10,555 bases of DNA, taken from assembly GCA_028678445.1 (NCBI GenBank), contig JAJRDJ010000447.1, positions 1-10,555 of the forward strand, given 5' to 3'. A program made the position numbers and the translations under genes. Of the stretch, positions 6,941 to 10,555 are shown piece by piece. Each line of letters starts with the position of its first letter. The first letter of the stretch is position 1. The stretch is from Methylococcaceae bacterium. GTDB lineage: Bacteria > Pseudomonadota > Gammaproteobacteria > Methylococcales > Methylococcaceae. A model generated the notes under the pieces. It saw nothing but the letters and a program-made list of their open reading frames with translations, ran no database searches and had not been told where the DNA came from.

Positions 6941-7663
6941 TTGGAAATCATCCCCGTTATCGACATACTCGGCGCTCAGGTCGTACACGCCCGCCGTGGG
7001 CACCGCGAAAGGTATACAGTCTTGCGCACGCCCTTGAGCCTCGACGCCAAGCCGGTCTCTGTTGTGCAAGGGCTGCTGCGACTCTTCCCGTTTCAGACCG
7101 TGTATGTTGCCGATCTTGATGCCCTGATGGGTAAAGGCACACAAATTGGCCTTATCAGGGAGTTAGTGGCGACATTTCCCGCGCTGGATTTCTGGGTCGA
7201 TCATGGCTTTCCTGGCGGAGATCCCATCTATGATGCCCCTAACGAGCGGTTATTGCCTGTGATCGGCAGTGAATCCCTGAGCGACGCTCATCTGAATGCA
7301 CTGCCCGGGATGGGACAACGATTTATTTTGTCTCTCGATTTTCGTGATCAATTGCTTGTGGGCACGGAAACCCTCTTAAACCGGGTGGATTTATGGCCGG
7401 AACGGGTCATTTTGATGAATCTCTCACGGGTGGGAAGTTTCGAGGGGCCTGATTTCAGGAGCGCGAGGCAGTTTATCAGCCTTTACCCAGCCCATCGCTG
7501 CGTGGTCGCGGGAGGAGTTCGCCATGGAAGTGACCTGGACGAGTTGGCGCGCATGGGCGCCTCGGCGGTTCTGCTTGCCAGTGCGCTGCACACCGGCGCG
7601 ATAGGATCGGAGGACCTCCACAAGTATCGGGATTTCGGCCCATCCCTCGGCCTCGCCCGGTAG
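6941..7663 (+). CDS. HisA-like TIM-barrel protein of the H4MPT/methylofuran pathway (orf22 type)
   Basis: This 240-residue protein resembles HisA (ProFAR isomerase) but sits in the C1 cofactor island. N-terminal IIPVIDILGAQVVHARRG matches the HisA beginning, and both acid-base aspartates appear kept: D8, and D133 in ILSLDFRD. The C-terminal phosphate loop is kept (VAGGVRHGSDLDEL, 189-202; LLASALHTG, 211-219). The loop equivalent to HisA VGGGVRS reads VDHGFPGGD (86-94) and the HisA DISRDGT region reads NLSRVGS (160-166), so one of the two phosphate sites looks changed. A true histidine-pathway role is therefore unlikely. The start is TTG at 6941, supported by homology; no ATG, GTG or Shine-Dalgarno fits. 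It is the only plus-strand gene, divergent from the mfnD-like gene by 9 bases and convergent with fae. Confidence 0.85.
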   Translation: MEIIPVIDILGAQVVHARRGHRERYTVLRTPLSLDAKPVSVVQGLLRLFPFQTVYVADLDALMGKGTQIGLIRELVATFPALDFWVDHGFPGGDPIYDAPNERLLPVIGSESLSDAHLNALPGMGQRFILSLDFRDQLLVGTETLLNRVDLWPERVILMNLSRVGSFEGPDFRSARQFISLYPAHRCVVAGGVRHGSDLDELARMGASAVLLASALHTGAIGSEDLHKYRDFGPSLGLAR

Positions 7664-7673
7664 ACGATAGGCG

Positions 7674-7713
7674 AAAAAAAACGCTGCCCCGTCTTCCGGG
7701 ACAGCGTTTATTT
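7674..7713. terminator. Bidirectional intrinsic terminator between fae and the HisA-like gene
   Basis: A 13-base stem (7679-7691 pairing with 7697-7709, one G-U pair on the minus-strand RNA) encloses a 5-base loop. On the minus strand it is followed by eight T residues (7681-7674), a textbook terminator for fae, whose stop lies 9 bases before the stem. On the plus strand it is followed by TTTATTT, so it can also end the convergent HisA-like transcript. Confidence 0.93.
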
Positions 7714-7721
7714 AGAACGGC

Positions 7722-8231
7722 TTACTTGTGAGCAGCGAAAGGATGCTCGGTGCCCTTCTGCTTGACTACGTCAAGAGCCTTCGGCTCGCCATTGACAGCG
7801 CGCTTGATGGCTTCACGGGTAGCGGCGTAGTTGAAATCCTGAATCTTGGCATCGTCTTCGGCCAGCCAGTGGATGAAGACACCGACTGAAATGAAGATAT
7901 CTTCGGCTTCTGCGGCAGGAATGGTGCCGTCTTCAACAGAGTCAGCGACTGCCAGTGCAACACCACGCTGCGCGGGTCCAAACATCTGGGTGGCCTGTTT
8001 GCCATTCTTGATGGTGACCTTGTTGTACAGGATGGTATGTGGCTTGACCGCCAGATTCGGTGCAACCACGGCCAACAAGGTGGTGAAACCATCCTTGTTG
8101 TTGACCAGGGCATTGGCAAATGCGGTTTCAGCCGCGGAGCCACGTGGGCCCAGGATCAGGTCGATATGGGCAATTTCGTTGCCATCGCCGACCAAGGATT
8201 CGCCAACTAATAACTTGTTGATTTTACTCAC
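7722..8231 (-). CDS. fae: Formaldehyde-activating enzyme Fae
   Basis: This 169-residue cytoplasmic enzyme catalyses condensation of formaldehyde with H4MPT to methylene-H4MPT, the entry step for formaldehyde oxidation. Nearly the whole chain follows the family: VGDGNEIAHIDLILGPRGS (14-32), with H22 as the conserved histidine proposed to act in catalysis, then TAFANALVNNKDGF, MFGPAQRGVALAV, VGVFIHWLAEDDAKI and a C-terminal EHPFAA. Length is exactly the usual one. The start is GTG (8229-8231), with GAGG at 8240-8243 spaced 8 bases away. An ATG at 8236-8238 is out of frame. A 138-base leader and a strong terminator suggest a separate, highly expressed transcript, though read-through from the CitG-like gene is possible. 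Confidence 0.98.
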   Translation of the reverse strand: MSKINKLLVGESLVGDGNEIAHIDLILGPRGSAAETAFANALVNNKDGFTTLLAVVAPNLAVKPHTILYNKVTIKNGKQATQMFGPAQRGVALAVADSVEDGTIPAAEAEDIFISVGVFIHWLAEDDAKIQDFNYAATREAIKRAVNGEPKALDVVKQKGTEHPFAAHK

Positions 8232-8243
8232 AATTCATACCTC
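8224..8243 (-). promoter_or_regulatory. fae ribosome-binding site with nested four-codon ORF
   Basis: GAGG (8240-8243) precedes the fae GTG (8231) by 8 bases. Between them an ATG (8236-8238), only one base from the GAGG, opens a different frame of four codons (Met-Asn-Cys-Glu) ending in TAA at 8224-8226, inside fae. The spacing favours the GTG. Confidence 0.55.
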
Positions 8244-8369
8244 ATTTTCATTATTTAAAGGATTTTTCGAGAAGCGACACTTGCCATATCACTCCGGGCA
8301 GACTTTCACCAACATGTCCGCTTTCTTGTGTTGAGTATTACCGTCCCTCCCAGACTGAAATCTCACATT
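8232..8369 (-). promoter_or_regulatory. fae upstream region, probable promoter
   Basis: This 138-base gap separates the CitG-like gene from fae and is more AT-rich near fae than the flanking genes. A -35-like TTGGTG followed after 18 bases by TATGGC is present but weak, and an AT-rich TTTAAATAAT lies close to the ribosome-binding site. I cannot fix a transcription start. A promoter is likely because fae is usually expressed strongly. Confidence 0.4.
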
Positions 8370-8374
8370 TCAGT
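8354..8374 (-). repeat. 8-base inverted repeat across the CitG-like stop codon
   Basis: ACTGAAAT (8354-8361) and ATTTCAGT (8367-8374) form a perfect inverted repeat with a 5-base loop, covering the TGA (8370-8372) of the CitG-like gene. On the minus strand no T-run follows (CTGGGAGGG), so it is not a canonical intrinsic terminator. It could slow 3' decay or act as a weak attenuator before fae. Confidence 0.45.
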
Positions 8375-9233
8375 AAAGACTTGCCAGTTTGGCCGCCAGA
8401 ATGGTCGCCACTGTCAAATCTGCTGTAGTACCCGGGTTGATGCCACGGGATTTGAACTCCCTGTCCGCCTCCCGAAGATGTCCCAGGATGTTCTGTGGTG
8501 ACGTGCAAGCGGATAGCAGAGCCTCCGTTTCAACCATTCGTTGGGTGACTTGCCGAGCACATGCCGCGCCGAATTTACGCTCAACATGACTGTCCGGGTA
8601 ACGGATTAACAGCCCTAGAAATACCGCGAGCGCCGCCCACTCTTCATCATCCCATAGGGATAATTTGTCATGATACAACGGAACCGCGATATCGAAAACA
8701 TCGCCAAATGAATCACTGTATTGCCGGGCGACGCTGTCACGCGCTGCAGCCAGCCGCATGGCATTCAGCAAGGTGACCTGCGGGATGCCCCTGACATCCT
8801 CCTCGGTCGCCTTCCCGAGACCCGCCGGCTGGGCCAGTCGAATCGCCCGATAGACCCAATCCGCATCGATTACCGTGGTCTTTTGCAGAATTTTCCGGAG
8901 GGTTTCGTGGAGTGTAGGTTCCCGATCGGGACTCAGGAAAGCCTGCATGAGCGGTGCGCACAGCAAGACAATACCGAGATTGGTATTGCAACCCACGGCA
9001 CGGTGAGTGGCCTCGATCGCCCGAAAAATGGTCTCCCCGAGACCGGATTCGGGGTGACTCAGGTAAGGAGCGCTGACGGTGGCGCTGCGGCGAAAATCTT
9101 CCACCGTCATGTCGTGGCCTGCGGAGTGGAGGCTCACATTCCCTGGCTTATAGGCGCGGAGTTCCAGTTCGCAGGCACAAAGATAAGCGTCATGCGCATG
9201 ACGCTGCCGCGTTAAATCCGCGATGAGATTCAC
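8370..9233 (-). CDS. CitG-like (triphosphoribosyl-dephospho-CoA synthase family) protein, orf7 type
   Basis: This 287-residue protein shows the CitG/MdcB family pattern: ELRAYKPGNVS (24-34), ETIFRAIEATHRAVGCNTNLGIVL split over residues 67-90, and GINPGTTADLTVA (264-276), matching the GG.ADLLA-like C-terminal motif. CitG proper transfers a triphosphoribosyl unit from ATP to dephospho-CoA for citrate lyase, but no citrate lyase or malonate decarboxylase genes are here. In methylotrophs a protein of this type accompanies mch and fae and is needed for C1 metabolism; its reaction is not known to me. It most likely modifies a C1 cofactor by ribosyl transfer (inference). The GTG start (9231-9233) overlaps the preceding TGA by four bases (GTGA). 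Length matches the family. Confidence 0.87.
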   Translation of the reverse strand: MNLIADLTRQRHAHDAYLCACELELRAYKPGNVSLHSAGHDMTVEDFRRSATVSAPYLSHPESGLGETIFRAIEATHRAVGCNTNLGIVLLCAPLMQAFLSPDREPTLHETLRKILQKTTVIDADWVYRAIRLAQPAGLGKATEEDVRGIPQVTLLNAMRLAAARDSVARQYSDSFGDVFDIAVPLYHDKLSLWDDEEWAALAVFLGLLIRYPDSHVERKFGAACARQVTQRMVETEALLSACTSPQNILGHLREADREFKSRGINPGTTADLTVATILAAKLASLY

Positions 9234-10144
9234 TGGGCGCGCTGAGACTTGGCGGTCGGCAATGCCGGATGGGACAGGAAATCCTCCACCAGGAGCGTGG
9301 CGATGGAGGTCGCGGTCACACTTTGCAGCCCTTTCCAGGCCGGAATACTGTTGACCTCAAGGATAAAATAACGGCCCTGCTCGTCACGGATGATGTCCAC
9401 GCCGGCATAGTCCATGTCGAGCACCCGCACCGCATCCTCGGCGAGACGGCACAATCGCAAGTCATCCAGCCGCACCGGCTCGCAGTGCGCGCCCTGATGC
9501 ACATTATTCAGCCAGGTCACCCCGGAGCGGCGCATGGCCGCCACGGTTTTCCCAGCAATCACGAAGACCCGAAAGTCATGGGAGGCAGCGCCTGAATGCA
9601 CATAGCGCTGCAGATAGAACACGCCCTGATTGTCCGAAAAGCCGGCAAGGTCATCGCAGGTGTCATAGCGTCGGAGCCCGGTGCCCTGGGAGCCGAACAG
9701 GGGCTTGGAAACCAGGCAATGCCCCTGGCGCAGTTCCTGCTCTGCGATGGCCCTGGCCATGGCCGCATCGGTCATTACCCAGGCCGGCGGCGTGGCGATG
9801 CGGGCCTGTTTCAACAGAAAGCTGGTCATGCCCTTGTCCACGGTACGCTCGACGGCGCGCCCGTCGTTGTAGACGGGGATGTCCAAGGCTTTGAGGACGT
9901 GCAGGATGTCGAGATAAAGGACCACCTGTTCAAGCGTTCCGCCCGGCACCCCGCGCACGAACACCCCATCGGGCAACTTGCCCTCGAAGCCCGGCAGGAT
10001 GACGGGAAGCCCCTCACCATCCAGATTCAGGTGGCACGCCGTGAGGCTCAGAAAACTTGCCGAATGACCCCGTTCAGCGAACGCTTGACGCAGGCGCTTG
10101 CCATGCCAGCCAGGATCATCCGTGATGACGGCAAAACGGCCCAC
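9230..10144 (-). CDS. RimK-type ATP-grasp alpha-L-glutamate ligase-like protein, orf5 type
   Basis: This 304-residue protein has the RimK-like ATP-grasp layout: YNDGRAVERTVDKGMTSFLL (92-111), the glycine-rich ATP loop VSKPLFGSQGTGLRRY (145-160), LQRYVHS..SHDFRVFVI (178-196), DYAGVDII (245-252) and the metal-binding LEVNSIPAWKGLQ (262-274). Archaeal relatives add glutamate to H4MPT (MptN) or F420 (CofF). In methylotrophs it is a standard neighbour of mch and probably adds glutamate to H4MPT or extends the polyglutamate chain of methylofuran; the acceptor cannot be read from the sequence. The GTG start (10142-10144) shares one base with the mch TAG, and the stop overlaps the CitG-like GTG by four bases, so the three are translationally coupled. 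Confidence 0.9.
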   Translation of the reverse strand: MGRFAVITDDPGWHGKRLRQAFAERGHSASFLSLTACHLNLDGEGLPVILPGFEGKLPDGVFVRGVPGGTLEQVVLYLDILHVLKALDIPVYNDGRAVERTVDKGMTSFLLKQARIATPPAWVMTDAAMARAIAEQELRQGHCLVSKPLFGSQGTGLRRYDTCDDLAGFSDNQGVFYLQRYVHSGAASHDFRVFVIAGKTVAAMRRSGVTWLNNVHQGAHCEPVRLDDLRLCRLAEDAVRVLDMDYAGVDIIRDEQGRYFILEVNSIPAWKGLQSVTATSIATLLVEDFLSHPALPTAKSQRAQ

Positions 10145-10555
10145 TATTCGTCGAAGGACCGATCCAGCAGCGGTTCGTCCAAGATACCCGCATGATAACT
10201 GTGCCCTGATTCCACGGCGGTCACGATGACCCTGGCAGGGCTGAACAGCATGGCATCGACCTTGAAAAAGTCGTAGCCATACTCCTTGAAGACCTCGGCA
10301 AAGGGTTTTCCGTAATCGCGCGAGGTAGAACTGGGCAGGCCGGTGGCGAGAGCCCTGGCGTCTTCATCGCTGCCCTTTACGAACAGGTGTGCCGTGCCGC
10401 CGAACAGGATCGCGTCATTGGTGCGGCCCATGGCCTTGACGAAATTGGGGTGCGGCGGCGGGACTGGCGCCGAGGCCATCCCATCGATGATGTTGCCGAG
10501 CGGGAAGTGCAGTGAATGCGCCTTATGCAGCGCCACCTCCAGAACCCGGCTGACG
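10144..10555 (-). CDS. mch: Methenyltetrahydromethanopterin cyclohydrolase Mch (5' end beyond window)
   Basis: The frame is open to the right edge and gives the last 136 residues; the family is about 320 residues long, so over half lies outside. Motifs are LHKAHSLHFPLGNI, APVPPPHPNFVKAMGRTND, AILFGG, and SRDYGKPFAEVFKEYGYDFF followed by KVDAMLFSPARV, which are characteristic of Mch. The enzyme reversibly hydrolyses methenyl-H4MPT to N5-formyl-H4MPT in the cytoplasm, between methylene-H4MPT dehydrogenase and the formyltransferase/hydrolase complex. A GTG at 10536 could be read as a start but the upstream residues continue the family (VSRVLEVALHK), so it is internal. The stop TAG overlaps the GTG of the RimK-like gene by one base. 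Confidence 0.95.
   Translation of the reverse strand, partial: VSRVLEVALHKAHSLHFPLGNIIDGMASAPVPPPHPNFVKAMGRTNDAILFGGTAHLFVKGSDEDARALATGLPSSTSRDYGKPFAEVFKEYGYDFFKVDAMLFSPARVIVTAVESGHSYHAGILDEPLLDRSFDE

Noticed and set aside
6932..7144. Upstream extension of the mfnD-like reading frame
   Set aside because: It overlaps the HisA-like gene on the opposite strand and the homologous protein start is the ATG at 6931.
8270..8295. Possible sigma-54 type promoter (TGGCAAGTGTCGCTTC on the minus strand) upstream of fae
   Set aside because: The GG and GC elements are 8 rather than 10 bases apart, so the -24/-12 geometry is wrong.

Overview
The window looks like chromosomal DNA of a methylotrophic proteobacterium, most likely a gammaproteobacterial methanotroph (Methylococcales-like). 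The evidence is a block of genes for tetrahydromethanopterin (H4MPT) and methylofuran-dependent C1 transfer (Mch, Fae, MfnD/MfnE/MfnF-like proteins, a HisA-like protein, RimK-like and CitG-like proteins, PabB) beside ordinary proteobacterial genes (dsbB, phoR, moaD, moaE, dodecin). GC content is moderately high, GTG/TTG starts are common and genes are tightly packed. No methane or methanol oxidation gene is in the window, so 'methanotroph' is an inference from gene types.

Layout, right to left on the minus strand. Block 1 (10555 to 8370): the 3' part of mch, then a RimK-type ATP-grasp ligase (orf5 type), then a CitG-like protein (orf7 type), joined by 1- and 4-base overlaps. After a 138-base gap comes fae (8231 to 7722), which ends in a strong bidirectional terminator (7674-7713). 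Next is the only plus-strand gene, a HisA-like TIM barrel (6941-7663), convergent with fae. Only 9 bases before its start lies the divergent start of block 2.

Block 2 (6931 to 2158): mfnD-like ATP-grasp ligase, mfnF-like ASKHA-fold protein, pabB, mfnE-like kinase, moaD, moaE. The first four overlap each other and the moa genes follow at 16 and 1 bases, so this looks like one operon. Block 3 (1999 to the left edge): dodecin and dsbB (16 bases apart), then phoR, which runs off the left edge.

How the genes fit together: Fae condenses formaldehyde with H4MPT, and Mch converts methenyl- to formyl-H4MPT. The Mfn-type enzymes probably build methylofuran, the carrier used by the formyltransferase/hydrolase complex. 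PabB supplies chorismate-derived p-aminobenzoate, the aryl precursor of H4MPT. MoaD/MoaE make molybdopterin, probably for molybdenum or tungsten enzymes such as formate dehydrogenase. The CitG-like, HisA-like and RimK-like proteins are conserved companions of this pathway whose exact reactions are, to my knowledge, unsettled; they are the best leads here. I see no mobile element, CRISPR array, tRNA, rRNA, or gene-free stretch above 300 bases. The largest gaps are 158 bases (2000-2157) and 138 bases (8232-8369).
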